Both the position numbers and the translations under genes were made by a program. The notes below the pieces were generated by a model. It was not told where the DNA came from. It saw only the letters and a program-made list of their open reading frames with translations, and made no database searches. 64,000 bases of DNA from Pleomorphomonas sp. NRK KF1 (lineage in GTDB: Bacteria > Pseudomonadota > Alphaproteobacteria > Rhizobiales > Pleomorphomonadaceae): contig NZ_JAMDLH010000009.1 of the NCBI RefSeq assembly GCF_023721755.1, positions 1-64,000 of the forward strand, read 5' to 3'. Shown here in pieces: positions 16,398 through 25,010 of this stretch (position 1 is the stretch's first letter; every line of letters begins with the position of its first letter).

Positions 16398-17176
16398 GAC
16401 GCCTCCCCGATCAACGGTGGCGTTGCGAGGTCGATGTGGGCGGCGACCAGCGCCGCCGTCTCGGCCGCCTTGGGCATGCCGACCACCTCGGAGGTCGGGC
16501 CGAGTTCGACGAGGCGACCTCCGGCCATCATGGCGACGCGGTCGGCGATGCCGGAGGCCAGCGCCAGATCGTGGGTGACGAAGACCAGCGTCATGCCGTC
16601 GGCCCGCACCAGCTCGACCAGCAGCTCGACGATGGCCGCCTGCACCAGCACGTCCAGCGCCGAGGTCACCTCGTCGGCGATGAGGAGGCGCGGCCGGGCG
16701 GCGATGGCGGCGGCGATGGCCACTCGCTGGCGCTGTCCGCCGGACAGTTGGTGCGGATAGGCGCGGGCGATGCGCTCCGGCTCGGGCAGGTGAACTCGGG
16801 CGAGAAGGCGGACGGCTTCGGCATCGGCGGCGCGGCGGTCGAGGCCGAGATGGCGGCGGGCGCCCTCCCCCGCCTGTTCGCCGATGGCGAGCACCGGATT
16901 GAGGCTGGAGCCGGGATCCTGGAACACGTAGCCGATGTCGCGGCCGGCGCGCGGGGCGCCGTCGAGGCCGGGCCAGGCGAGATGGCCCGCGACGCTCGTC
17001 CGCTCCGGCAGCAGGCCGGCGATGGCGCGGGCCAATGTCGACTTGCCCGAGCCGCTTTCGCCGATGATCGCCAGGATCTCGCCTGCCTCGATGTCGAGCG
17101 ACACGCCCGTGAGCGCCGGCTGCGGGGCGCGGCGATAGGTGACGGCGAGATCGGCGATGCTGGCGAGCACGGTCAT
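16394..17176 (-). CDS. ABC transporter ATP-binding protein (OppD/NikD type)
   Basis: This is the second ATPase of the importer. Its 260 residues include Walker A GESGSGKST at 39-47, VFQDPGSSLNPV, signature LSGGQRQR from 144, Walker B LLIADEVTSALDV and FVTHDLALASGIADRV. The start ATG at 17176 overlaps the permease stop by 4 nt, and its own stop overlaps the next ATPase start, so translation is probably coupled and subunit ratios fixed. Confidence 0.93.
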   Translation of the reverse strand: MTVLASIADLAVTYRRAPQPALTGVSLDIEAGEILAIIGESGSGKSTLARAIAGLLPERTSVAGHLAWPGLDGAPRAGRDIGYVFQDPGSSLNPVLAIGEQAGEGARRHLGLDRRAADAEAVRLLARVHLPEPERIARAYPHQLSGGQRQRVAIAAAIAARPRLLIADEVTSALDVLVQAAIVELLVELVRADGMTLVFVTHDLALASGIADRVAMMAGGRLVELGPTSEVVGMPKAAETAALVAAHIDLATPPLIGEAS

Positions 17177-18000
17177 GGCCGCCCTCCCCGCCCGAGCGCT
17201 TCGCCGGCCGCCTCGCTGACGAGGTAGACGCCGAGCACGGCGGCGACGAGGCCGATGCCGGGGATCACCGACAGGAAGGGCGCGGCGCGCAGCACGTTGC
17301 GCCCCTCCGAGATCATCGAGCCCCAGGTGACGACGTTGGGGTCGCCGAGACCGAGGAAGGACAGCGCCGCTTCGGTGAGGATGGCGGCGGCGACGATGAC
17401 GGCGGCGAGCGCCAGCACCGGCGGCAGGGCGTTGGGCAGGATCTCCTTGAAGGCGATTTCCAGCGGATGCATGCCGATGACGCGGGCAGCCGCCACATAG
17501 TCCCGTTCGCGGATCGACAGCACCTCGGCGCGCACGAGGCGGGCCGGCTGTGCCCAGGCGCTGAGCGCGATGGCGAGGATGACCGTGCCGAGCGAGCCGC
17601 CGGCCACCGACACGAAGGCCAGCGCCAACAGGAAGCCGGGCACGATCTGGAAGGCATCGACGACGCGCATCAAGGCCTCGTCGACGAGCCTGCCGGCGAA
17701 ACCGGCGACGGTGCCGACGATGGAGCCGATCAGCACGGCGGCGGCGGCGGCGGCGAGGCCGACGATCAGCGAGGTGCGGGCACCGTGCAGCAGGCCGGCC
17801 AGCACGTCGCGGCCGAGGCGATCCGTGCCGAAGGGCAACGCCGGATCGGTAAAGGGCGGCAACAGCGCCGGGCCGGCGATGCGCAGGGGATCGCCGGGCG
17901 ACAGCCACGGGGCGAGCAGCGCCGTGGCGGCGATGACGCCGAGCAGGGCCATGCCGAGGGCGCCGGTGGGGCTGGAAACGAGGCGGCGGAAGAAACTCAT
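17173..18000 (-). CDS. ABC transporter permease (OppC/NikC type)
   Basis: This 275-residue inner-membrane subunit starts MSFFRRLVSSPTGALGMALL. The early loop contains PFGTDRLGRDVLAGLLHGARTSL, the hallmark of DppC/NikC permeases. The EAA loop is EVLSIRERDYVAAARVIGMHPLEIAFKEILPN. About six membrane segments are visible. It is coupled by ATGA overlaps upstream and downstream. Confidence 0.94.
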   Translation of the reverse strand: MSFFRRLVSSPTGALGMALLGVIAATALLAPWLSPGDPLRIAGPALLPPFTDPALPFGTDRLGRDVLAGLLHGARTSLIVGLAAAAAAVLIGSIVGTVAGFAGRLVDEALMRVVDAFQIVPGFLLALAFVSVAGGSLGTVILAIALSAWAQPARLVRAEVLSIRERDYVAAARVIGMHPLEIAFKEILPNALPPVLALAAVIVAAAILTEAALSFLGLGDPNVVTWGSMISEGRNVLRAAPFLSVIPGIGLVAAVLGVYLVSEAAGEALGRGGRP

Positions 18001-18986
18001 CCCCTGGCCTCCGAGGCGCCGATGCGCGGGTCGAGCACGGCGTAGACGAGATCCACTGCAAGGTTGACCAGGATCACCAGCACCGCCGACGTCAGGATGA
18101 TGCCGATGAGGAGCGGCGCGTCGCGTCCTGCCACCGCCTCCTGGGCGAGGCGCCCGAAGCCGGGAATGGCGAACACGCTCTCGATCACCACCGATCCCCC
18201 CAGCATGCCGGCCGATTGCAGGCCGAGCACGGTGACGAGCGGCAGCAGCGCCGCGCGCGCCACGTGCCGCCAGACGATGCGGTGGCGCGTCAGCCCTTTG
18301 GCGCGGGCCGCCAGCACGAAGTCCTGCCGCCAGATCTCGGCCATGGCCGAGCGCATCACCCTGAGGAACAGAGCTAGATAGATGAAGCCGAGGGCCGCCA
18401 CCGGCAGCGCCAGATGGCGGGCGATGTCGACGGCGCGGGCAAGGCCGTGCTTGCCGGAGGCGATGGTCTCGATGCCGGCGATGGGCAGCCACCTCAGCGA
18501 CACCGAGAAGGCCAGCACCAGCACGAGCCCCAGCCAGAAGCCGGGAATGGCGTAGAGCGTCAGCGCGCCGATGGAGAGCGCCCGGTCGCGGAAGGAACCG
18601 GGGCGGCTGCCGGCGACGACGCCGAGCAGCGAACCGAGCCCGAAGGACAGCGCCGTGGCCGAGCCCATCAGCATCAGCGTCGTCGGCAGCCGTTCGGCGA
18701 TGAGCGCCAAGACCGGCCGCTCGAAGGCGACGGACCAGCCAAGATCGAGCCGGCCGAGGGCCGTGATGTAGAGAATGAGGCGCGAGAGAAGCGACTGATC
18801 GAGGCCGTATTGGGCGCGCAGGCCGGCGGCCAGGGCCGCGTCGCCGCCACCGGCGGAGAGCAGGTAGGCGTCGACCGCGTCGCCCGGCGCCGCCTCAAGC
18901 ATCAGAAATGTGGCGACCACGACGATCAGCAGCACGGGAATGGCGCTGATGGCCCGCCGCCTGACAAGGGTCAAGGCGCGACGCAA
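17997..18986 (-). CDS. ABC transporter permease (OppB/NikB type)
   Basis: This 329-residue permease is the first gene of the operon. Features include APGDAVDAYL near the first membrane helix, the RLPTTLMLMG segment and the EAA loop (DFVLAARAKGLTRHRIVWRHVARAALLPL). It ends with the typical FAIPGFGRLAQEAVAGRDAPL and LVYAVLDPRI. The start is TTG at 18986 with GGGAG upstream, and no suitable ATG exists nearby. No substrate-binding protein precedes it; a divergent GNAT gene does. Confidence 0.93.
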   Translation of the reverse strand: MRRALTLVRRRAISAIPVLLIVVVATFLMLEAAPGDAVDAYLLSAGGGDAALAAGLRAQYGLDQSLLSRLILYITALGRLDLGWSVAFERPVLALIAERLPTTLMLMGSATALSFGLGSLLGVVAGSRPGSFRDRALSIGALTLYAIPGFWLGLVLVLAFSVSLRWLPIAGIETIASGKHGLARAVDIARHLALPVAALGFIYLALFLRVMRSAMAEIWRQDFVLAARAKGLTRHRIVWRHVARAALLPLVTVLGLQSAGMLGGSVVIESVFAIPGFGRLAQEAVAGRDAPLLIGIILTSAVLVILVNLAVDLVYAVLDPRIGASEARG

Positions 18987-19163
18987 ACTTCAAGTCTCCC
19001 GGCTCGATCCGGCCCGGATATCTGGAACATCATCCTTGAAGAGCATCGGGCCGTATCAAGGCAAGGTAAAATATTCTCCCGCTCGGCCTTGGCAGGCGTC
19101 TGCCGTTGCGTCACCTCGCAAAAACGGACATCGTCCACTGCCAACGGAAGGAGACGATCCGAC

Positions 19164-19577
19164 ATGACGTGCGACTATACCGTGACCGTCGAGACACCTG
19201 GCGTCGAGGATTACTGCCGCCTGCGCCGGGTCGCCGGCCTGACGCCGAGAAGCGAGAAAGCGGCGGCGGCCGGCCTGCCGAACACGGTGGTGGCGGTGCT
19301 CGTCCGGCATGATGCCGAGGTCGTGGGCATGGGGCGCGTGATGGGCGACGGACTCTGCTACCAGGTCGTCGACATCGCCGTGGAACCGGCCCACCAGGGG
19401 CGCGGCCTCGGCAAGGCGATCATGTCGACCCTGATGAAGGAACTGCGGCAACTCGCCCCGGCAGAAGCCTATGTCAGCCTGATCGCCGACGGAGACGCCA
19501 AGCACCTCTACGCCCAATACGGCTTCGAGCCGACGGCACCCGCGTCCATCGGCATGGCGCAGTGGATTGGGAAATAA
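19164..19577 (+). CDS. GNAT-family N-acetyltransferase
   Basis: This 137-residue acetyl-CoA-dependent acetyltransferase has the core VVDIAVEPAHQGRGLGKAIM, which contains the acetyl-CoA pyrophosphate-binding Q/RxxGxG/A motif (QGRGLG). It is followed by YVSLIADGDAKHLYAQYGFEPT with the usual tyrosine. Substrate unknown. GGAAGGAG lies about 10 nt before the ATG. It is divergent from the importer operon. Confidence 0.9.
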   Translation: MTCDYTVTVETPGVEDYCRLRRVAGLTPRSEKAAAAGLPNTVVAVLVRHDAEVVGMGRVMGDGLCYQVVDIAVEPAHQGRGLGKAIMSTLMKELRQLAPAEAYVSLIADGDAKHLYAQYGFEPTAPASIGMAQWIGK

Positions 19578-19592
19578 GTACGTCTGGATTGA

Positions 19593-19667
19593 TGGTGCCG
19601 GCGGAGAGGATCGAACTCCCGACCTTCGGTTTACAAAACCGCTGCACTACCGCTGTGCTACGCCGGC
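19593..19667 (-). tRNA. tRNA-Thr (anticodon TGT)
   Basis: The 75-nt cloverleaf starts GCCGGCGTAGCACAGCGGTA, has the anticodon loop TTTGTAA, the T-arm GGAGTTCGATCCT and an encoded CCA. Confidence 0.96.
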
Positions 19668-19756
19668 GCGGAGTTTCGAATAGCCGAAGGCACGGTCAGG
19701 TGCAACCCTGGACGCATCTTCATCAGCCGCCTCAGAGCTCGACTCGAAACTCGCTG

Positions 19757-19858
19757 GGGCGAGGCAGATGGCGATGGTTTCGAGAACCGGAGCGCAGCGG
19801 ACTTAAAGGTCCGTGAGCACCGGAAGCGCAGAAAGCGAAGCTAGATGCCCATCCCAGT
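19757..19858. repeat. Structured intergenic element between tRNA-Thr and rlmB
   Basis: A central hairpin (CGGAC-TTAAAG-GTCCG at 19798-19813) is flanked by related segments ACCGGAGCGCAG and CACCGGAAGCGCAG. The outer ends (CTGGGGCGAGGCAGATG and CATCCCAG) are partly complementary. It resembles structured intergenic repeats of proteobacteria, but I cannot name the family. No gene is encoded. Confidence 0.45.
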
Positions 19859-19878
19859 AGAGTTTCCACGTCGGGCTC

Positions 19879-20715
19879 TCAGCCGAGCGCCTTGCGGACC
19901 ATGTAGAGCGACAGCACGGCGGCGTTGGAGACGTTGAGGCTCTTGATCTCGCCGGGCATGTCGATGCGGGCCAGCACGTCGCAGAGTTCGCGGGTGCGCT
20001 GGCGCAGCCCCTTGCCCTCGGCGCCGAGCACCAGACACACCGGCGCTGAAAGGCGGACCTCGTCGAGCGATTCCGGCGCTTCCGAATCGAGGCCGACCAC
20101 CGTGAAGCCGGCCGCCTTCATTTCCTCCAGCGTGTCGCCGAGGTTGCGGACGGAGGTCACCGGCACGACATCGAGCGCGCCGGAGGCCGATTTCGCCAGC
20201 ACGCCCGACTCGGCGGCGCTGTGGCGCGTCGTCGTCAGCACGGCATCGACAGCGAAGGCGGTGGCCGAGCGCAGGATGGCGCCGACGTTGTGCGGATCGG
20301 TGACCTGGTCGAGCGCCAGCACAACACGGGCGCCGGCCATTTCCAGCGTGGTCAGCGGCTTGAGCGGCTGGACCTCCAGCGCACAGCCCTGGTGCACGGC
20401 CTCGGAACCCAGCAGCCGGTCGAGCACGTAGGGAGACGCCTCCTCGGCGGCGATCGGCAGCTTGCCCTCGGGGAAGCGCTCGGCAAGGCGCGCCTGGGCG
20501 TTGCGCGTGGCGAGCAGGCGCAGGGCGGCGCGGCGCGGATTCTTCAGCGCGAACTCCACCGTGTGCAGGCCGTAGAGCCACAGCGCCTCGCCGGCCTCGC
20601 GCTCGCGCTTGGGACGGGGGCGGAAGTCGCGCGGGCCGGATTTGCCGTCTGGCCGGCCCTGCGGGCGGCCGGGCTTCCTGAGGGGGCGCTTCTGAGAGGG
20701 TGTATCGTCGGACAT
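19879..20715 (-). CDS. rlmB: 23S rRNA (guanosine-2'-O-)-methyltransferase RlmB / SpoU family
   Basis: This enzyme methylates the ribose of G2251 in the 23S rRNA peptidyl-transferase loop using SAM. The 278-residue protein has a charged N-terminal extension (RPLRKPGRPQGRPDG), an L30e-like substrate domain (LWLYGLHTVEFALKNPRR), and a SPOUT knot with LDQVTDPHNVGAILRSA, LVLGAEGKGLR and IKSLNVSNAAVLSLYMV, the three SpoU motifs. The basic extension is typical of alphaproteobacterial members. The ATG at 20715 begins MSDDTPSQKRPLRK. Confidence 0.94.
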   Translation of the reverse strand: MSDDTPSQKRPLRKPGRPQGRPDGKSGPRDFRPRPKREREAGEALWLYGLHTVEFALKNPRRAALRLLATRNAQARLAERFPEGKLPIAAEEASPYVLDRLLGSEAVHQGCALEVQPLKPLTTLEMAGARVVLALDQVTDPHNVGAILRSATAFAVDAVLTTTRHSAAESGVLAKSASGALDVVPVTSVRNLGDTLEEMKAAGFTVVGLDSEAPESLDEVRLSAPVCLVLGAEGKGLRQRTRELCDVLARIDMPGEIKSLNVSNAAVLSLYMVRKALG

Positions 20716-20926
20716 GCGGCGCTTATAGCCGTGGCGCCCGGCCGGCGCCAGTGGCGCGGCTTTTTCTTGCGCTTCCGCTATCGGCGTGCCCGAGCGTTTC
20801 CGCCTTCCTACGCGGGACAATCGCATTGTCGACAAAACAATCGGGCCATGGGGTTGACAGCGCCCGGCATGGTCGCCATAAGAGCGCCCGTTCGGCCGAC
20901 GCCTTCGGGCACCGGCGGAGCGGGAT

Positions 20927-21011
20927 GGGAGAATGTCCCGAGCGGCAAAGGGGGCGGACTGTAAATCCGCTGGCTAGGCCTTCGTAGGTTCGAGTCCTAC
21001 TTCTCCCACCA
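20927..21011 (+). tRNA. tRNA-Tyr (anticodon GTA)
   Basis: The 85-nt class II tRNA starts GGGAGAATGTCCCGAGCGGC. It has the anticodon loop CTGTAAA, a long variable arm, the T-arm GTAGGTTCGAGTCCTAC and an encoded CCA. Confidence 0.97.
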
Positions 21012-21134
21012 TTTCCCCCGCAGCTCCTTGTGAGCATCGAACTGTGACGCCGGGTTGACGGGTGCTTCGCGTACGCCTGCACCTTGATGCCAGGCGGCAA
21101 AGTGCCAGCTAGCGGACAGGCATTGTCAAAGGCC

Positions 21135-22262
21135 TCAATACCCGACGCTTCGATAAAGCAACGACACCAGCTCGCCTTGTCTGTGAACTCCAGCCTTCTG
21201 AAAGATCGCCCGAAGGCGGAAGCGGGCCGTCTCGAACGTGATGCCCGTCGCAACAGCGATGTCCTTGACGGCGATACCCATCATCAGGTGGCGGCAGAAC
21301 AGCTCCTCCGCCGGTGTGAGCATGAGCATGCGGGCTGCGTCGGTAAGCGGCTGGACCGGCGACACCGCTGACAGGTTTCGCGCTTGCAGCAGAATGAGAG
21401 GCCGGGAAAATACAAGAGGATTCGCTCTCGACCCAGCCACCAGCGAGAAGTGGACAATCCAGTGTCCGCTGTCCAAATGGGCCCCCACGGACGCGACTTC
21501 GGAACTCGCCGACGCCGCGATGCTCCTGACAGCCGCTGGGATCGCTTCGGCCAACCTGCGGTCGCGAAACGTCAGCTTGCCCTGCCTGTCCCACATAACA
21601 TCGGACCTGACCAAAGCACTCACCGCTGCCTTGTTGGCTTCGATGATCTTCATCTCGTTGTTCACGACGATGGCCAGATCGTTCGCCCTGTTGGCCAGCG
21701 CAGCTCGTGCAATCTGCAGGTTGTTCTCATCCTCTCTGGTGAGAATGCCATTGGCAGTTCGTCTCAGGACACCTTTCAACCTCGAGAGCGTCCATTCTGC
21801 CCACGGATCGTAGCGTTCGGCATAGGCTTTCGAATAATGAATCGGAATTCGAAACGTCGTATATGGGTCAACATCCAGGGACAGCCCAGTGGATGCTTCG
21901 AAATTTGGAATACGTTTGACAAAATCATTATAAAATTCTGTATTCTCGATGAGTTTTACAGGAAAATCCCTTTCCGATACAGCACAAGCGCCATCAGGGA
22001 GGAAATCCCACACCTTCAGCCAAGGATTGCGGAAGGCAAAGTGCTGCGCGTATGCGTCAACATAACGCTGCTCTATGTTGATCGCCTCTGATTGCCTTAG
22101 TGTCTTCGTTACCTGGTCTTCGCTTAATATAAAGCAGGATGCCCCAGGGAATCCCTCCGAAAGACGCAATGCGACATCGGCCCATGAAGAAAGACCGAAC
22201 GCAGCCCTTTCTATTTCCTCGGACACGACAGCCAGAACTCTGCTCGCATCGGCCTGGTTCAT
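21135..22262 (-). CDS. LuxR-family transcriptional regulator
   Basis: This 375-residue regulator has a C-terminal GerE/LuxR helix-turn-helix (LTPAEELFCRHLMMGIAVKD, then IAVATGITFETARFRLRAIFQKAGVHRQGELV) at about residues 310-370. The N-terminal 200 residues match no domain I can name. A PAS-like segment (DLAIVVNNEMKIIEANKAAVSAL) precedes the DNA-binding part. It has no phosphoacceptor receiver domain and no clear autoinducer-binding signature. It sits 124 nt past tRNA-Tyr in DNA of lower GC content than the surroundings, which suggests acquisition. Target genes are unknown; the convergently unrelated BTLCP gene lies behind its promoter. Confidence 0.85.
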   Translation of the reverse strand: MNQADASRVLAVVSEEIERAAFGLSSWADVALRLSEGFPGASCFILSEDQVTKTLRQSEAINIEQRYVDAYAQHFAFRNPWLKVWDFLPDGACAVSERDFPVKLIENTEFYNDFVKRIPNFEASTGLSLDVDPYTTFRIPIHYSKAYAERYDPWAEWTLSRLKGVLRRTANGILTREDENNLQIARAALANRANDLAIVVNNEMKIIEANKAAVSALVRSDVMWDRQGKLTFRDRRLAEAIPAAVRSIAASASSEVASVGAHLDSGHWIVHFSLVAGSRANPLVFSRPLILLQARNLSAVSPVQPLTDAARMLMLTPAEELFCRHLMMGIAVKDIAVATGITFETARFRLRAIFQKAGVHRQGELVSLLYRSVGY

Positions 22263-22771
22263 TTATCGGCACCCTACGGTACTCGGATTCCTTCTGCTTC
22301 CGCCTCAGTCCAACGGCGTGTAGGAGATGGTAGCGAACTCTGCATACTTGGGTATCTATTCACCCATGGAAATCACGAAGTTCATTCCAAGTAAATTCAA
22401 CATTCCCCTATCTGCAGGATTCACTACCAAAGTCGTTACTTTCCTCTCCTCCACCTCGTTGGCTTGACATTTCCGCGCGACTACCAACGTCGTCGGTCGC
22501 CCTGCTTCTGGCCACTGATTTTTACATGCCGCGGCGGCGCTCCGGACGACTGGAGATCGTCTTCGACTCCGGATCACCGAGATCACTGCTCGATTAAACT
22601 GCAGGACGAATGAACACATCCCCCATTTGGGAGATGCGCCGCTGCAACGTTGTTCACTAGAAAGTGCAAGTCATCGCAGGGAGGAGGCAACGGCTCGGAT
22701 GAGAAGCACGATGCCGCCTCCCTGCCACATCTCTGGAAGCCGCCACCACCATTGCGCGTGAAGGGATAATC
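22263..22771. other. Low-GC intergenic region
   Basis: This 509-bp stretch lies between the divergent LuxR and BTLCP genes. It is less GC-rich than the window average. The one sizeable open frame (minus strand, 22356-22619) has no ribosome site or recognisable family. Promoters of both neighbours should lie here, but none is convincing. Confidence 0.5.
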
Positions 22772-23251
22772 ATGAGTGCCGTATCCGCACTTATTGCCGG
22801 AGTCATGGCTGCCTATACGATAGGTCCCGCAGGGTTTTACCGCATGTGCCTGGACAGCCCATCCGACTGCCGCCCAGTCGTACAGACGCGCGTTCTGTCG
22901 GTGGAGGAGGTTCAGGACGTCAACAGAATCGTCAACGCATCCATCCATCCCAAGGCTGAATCTCCTGGCAAGGACGACTGGCGGATGGGTCCAAAGGATG
23001 GCGACTGCGAGGACTATGCAATCACCAAACGACGCCTTCTCATTGCCAGGGGCGTCGGCAGTGCCAATGCCCGCATTGCCGTGGCGGAGTTCAAGGGCGG
23101 CGACCACGCCATCCTCTTGGTCACGCTCTCCGGTCAGACCTATGTCCTCGACAACTTGACCGACGCCGTGCAGCCCGCCGAACAGTCGACCATGCGGTTT
23201 ACCTCGATCCAGTCGGCCAAAAACCCCCGCATGTGGCTAAGACCGAAGTGA
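22772..23251 (+). CDS. BTLCP transglutaminase-like cysteine proteinase (DUF920)
   Basis: This 159-residue exported protein belongs to the bacterial transglutaminase-like cysteine proteinase family (PF06035), which also contains the LapG adhesin protease. A short hydrophobic N-terminus without a positive charge is followed by GPAGFYRMCLDSPSDCR, the family's first block. A likely triad is present: C79 in GDCEDYAITKRRL, H112 in GDHAILLV and D127 in YVLDNLTDAV. AAGGG lies 8 nt before the ATG. No LapA/LapD-like partner is adjacent, so the substrate is unknown. Confidence 0.85.
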   Translation: MSAVSALIAGVMAAYTIGPAGFYRMCLDSPSDCRPVVQTRVLSVEEVQDVNRIVNASIHPKAESPGKDDWRMGPKDGDCEDYAITKRRLLIARGVGSANARIAVAEFKGGDHAILLVTLSGQTYVLDNLTDAVQPAEQSTMRFTSIQSAKNPRMWLRPK

Positions 23252-23351
23252 CATGGACATCTTCGGTATCTGTTCAAACTCGTCGCCTTTTCTCCGACAT
23301 CACGCCGCAGATCGAAATCTAGCGGGCCGAAGTACATCGAAAGGGTCTGGC

Positions 23352-23447
23352 ATGACGATCCTGACTATTATCGCCGTCAGTACGGTCTTCTCGCTTGGCT
23401 TTCTGCTGGGAGTGGCCGTGGGCGCCCATAAAAAGGGGATCGGGTAG
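23352..23447 (+). CDS. Possible 31-residue membrane peptide
   Basis: A short frame encodes MTILTIIAVSTVFSLGFLLG followed by VAVGAHKKGIG, a single transmembrane helix with a basic C-terminal tail. AAAGGG lies 7 nt before the ATG. The design is plausible for a small membrane protein, but there is no homology to support it. Confidence 0.4.
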   Translation: MTILTIIAVSTVFSLGFLLGVAVGAHKKGIG

Positions 23448-23466
23448 CGGGACCCCGTCTTGCCGC

Positions 23467-24183
23467 CTACGCCCCCAATCCGGCAATCACCGATTCCAGC
23501 TCCGGGCGGGTGGAAAGAGCGGCGGCGGCTTCCCAGACGGCCGAGAGGCGGTCGGGCGGGGTTTGTTTGAGGTCGGCGACGATGCGGGCCGGGCGGCCGG
23601 CCAGGACGACGATGCGATCGGCGAGGCTGACGGCTTCGGTGAGGTCGTGGGTGACGAAGAGGACCGCCACGCCGGTTTCGCTGGCAAGGCGCCGCACCTC
23701 GACCTGAAGGTTGCGCCGGAGGCCCAGGTCGAGCGAGGCGAAAGGTTCGTCCATCAGCACCAGATCGGCCCCGGTGGCGAAGGCGCGGGCGATGGCGACG
23801 CGGGCGCGCATGCCACCCGACAGCTGCCGCGGCCGCTTGCCCATGTCGCCCTCGCCGAACCCGAGGCGCCTCAGCCAGGCAGCGGCGATTTCGGCGCGGC
23901 GGGAGGGTTCCTCGCCTTCCAGCACCAGCGCGACGTTGCCGAGGGCGGTCGCCCAGGGCATCAGGCGCGGCTCCTGGAACACCATGGCGGTGCTGGCAAA
24001 GCCATTGACCACCCTGCCCGACCAAGGCTGGGAGAGGCCGGCGGAGAGGCGCAGCACCGAGGTCTTTCCGACGCCGGAGGCGCCGAGCATGACGACCAGC
24101 TGACCGGGCGGAATGGTGAGGTCGAGCTCTTCGAGAACCGACTGATGTCCGGCCTGCCAGGTGGCTTTCTCGAACCGCAGCAT
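23467..24183 (-). CDS. ABC transporter ATP-binding protein (NitT/TauT type), Mo-box operon
   Basis: This 238-residue ATPase is the last gene of a three-gene importer. It has Walker A GASGVGKT at 34-41, Q-loop VFQEPRLMPW, signature LSGGMRARV, Walker B LVLMDEPFASLDLG and FVTHDLTEAVSLADRIVVLAGRPARIV. The REP/PRLMPW Q-loop context and the GRPARIV tail are typical of nitrate/taurine/pyrimidine-precursor ATPases. Its ATG overlaps the permease stop by one base (TGATG). Confidence 0.92.
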   Translation of the reverse strand: MLRFEKATWQAGHQSVLEELDLTIPPGQLVVMLGASGVGKTSVLRLSAGLSQPWSGRVVNGFASTAMVFQEPRLMPWATALGNVALVLEGEEPSRRAEIAAAWLRRLGFGEGDMGKRPRQLSGGMRARVAIARAFATGADLVLMDEPFASLDLGLRRNLQVEVRRLASETGVAVLFVTHDLTEAVSLADRIVVLAGRPARIVADLKQTPPDRLSAVWEAAAALSTRPELESVIAGLGA

Positions 24184-25010
24184 CAGCCTCGTTCCTTGGC
24201 GTAGCCGATGCCGACGCAGGTCGGGCCGGCGGCGCGGGCGGCGGCGTCGGTGGCCCGGTTGCCGCGAATCCAGCGCCGGAGCGGGCCGAGCAGCAGGCCG
24301 TCGGTCACCAGCAGGAAGACCACGACGAGCCAGATCCACGCCATCGCCTCGGCGAGGTCGAGATGGGCGCGGGCGGTGGCGAAGGCGCCGCCGACGCCGC
24401 TGCCGTCGCCCAGCACCTCGGCCGTCAGGGCCACCTTCCAGGCGAGGGCGAAGGTGGTGGAGAGGGCGGGCGCCACGTGGACCGCCAGCTCCGGCAGCAG
24501 CAGGCGGAACAGCCTCGTGCGGCGCGACAGCCTAAAGACGTCGGCCATCTCGACGAGGCCCCGGTCGCGCGCCTCGACGCCTTGCAGGGTGGAGGCGAAC
24601 AGGATCGGCGCGGTCGTCACAGTCACGGTGAATAGCGGACTGAAGAGGCCCGGGCCGAACCACAGGAGCGCCAGCACCACCCAGGCGACCGGCGGGATGC
24701 CCAGAACCGTGACGGCCATCGGCCGCAGGGTGGCGCCGACGGAGGGCCGCAGGCCGCCCGCAAGCCCGAGACCGAAGCCGATCGTCGTGCCCAGGGCGGC
24801 ACCGCCCACGGCGTGAAGCAACGTGGTTCCAAGCTCGCGGCCGACGCTGCCGGAGGCGAACAGGGCGAGGAAGGCCCCGGCCGTATCGCCCAGCGACGGC
24901 AGCACGAACGGGCCGGACACCCGATTGACGACGCTCCAGCCGACGGCCAGCAGCAGCAGGCCGAGGCCGCCGAACAGTCCGTCACCGGCCAGGAAGCTTC
25001 GGGGGTTCAT
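24183..25010 (-). CDS. ABC transporter permease (NitT/TauT type), Mo-box operon
   Basis: This 275-residue inner-membrane permease has the family's features: FVLPSLGDTAGAFLALFASG after the first helix, LGTTLLHAVGGAALGTTIGF and VLGIPPVAWVVLALLWFG. The EAA loop region includes VEARDRGLVEMADVFRLSRRTRLFRLLLPEL, followed by ALAWKVALTAEVLG. It overlaps the substrate-binding-protein gene by an ATGA and the ATPase gene by one base. Confidence 0.92.
   Translation of the reverse strand: MNPRSFLAGDGLFGGLGLLLLAVGWSVVNRVSGPFVLPSLGDTAGAFLALFASGSVGRELGTTLLHAVGGAALGTTIGFGLGLAGGLRPSVGATLRPMAVTVLGIPPVAWVVLALLWFGPGLFSPLFTVTVTTAPILFASTLQGVEARDRGLVEMADVFRLSRRTRLFRLLLPELAVHVAPALSTTFALAWKVALTAEVLGDGSGVGGAFATARAHLDLAEAMAWIWLVVVFLLVTDGLLLGPLRRWIRGNRATDAAARAAGPTCVGIGYAKERG

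Noticed and set aside
22356-22619. 87-codon open frame on the minus strand in the low-GC spacer
   Set aside because: It has no ribosome site, no recognisable family and an irregular amino-acid composition, and it lies in the promoter region of two genes.
21012-23251. Genomic island with integrase at tRNA-Tyr
   Set aside because: No integrase, transposase or second tRNA-Tyr end is visible; only composition and gene content hint at acquisition, so it is kept as a finding and not annotated as an island.
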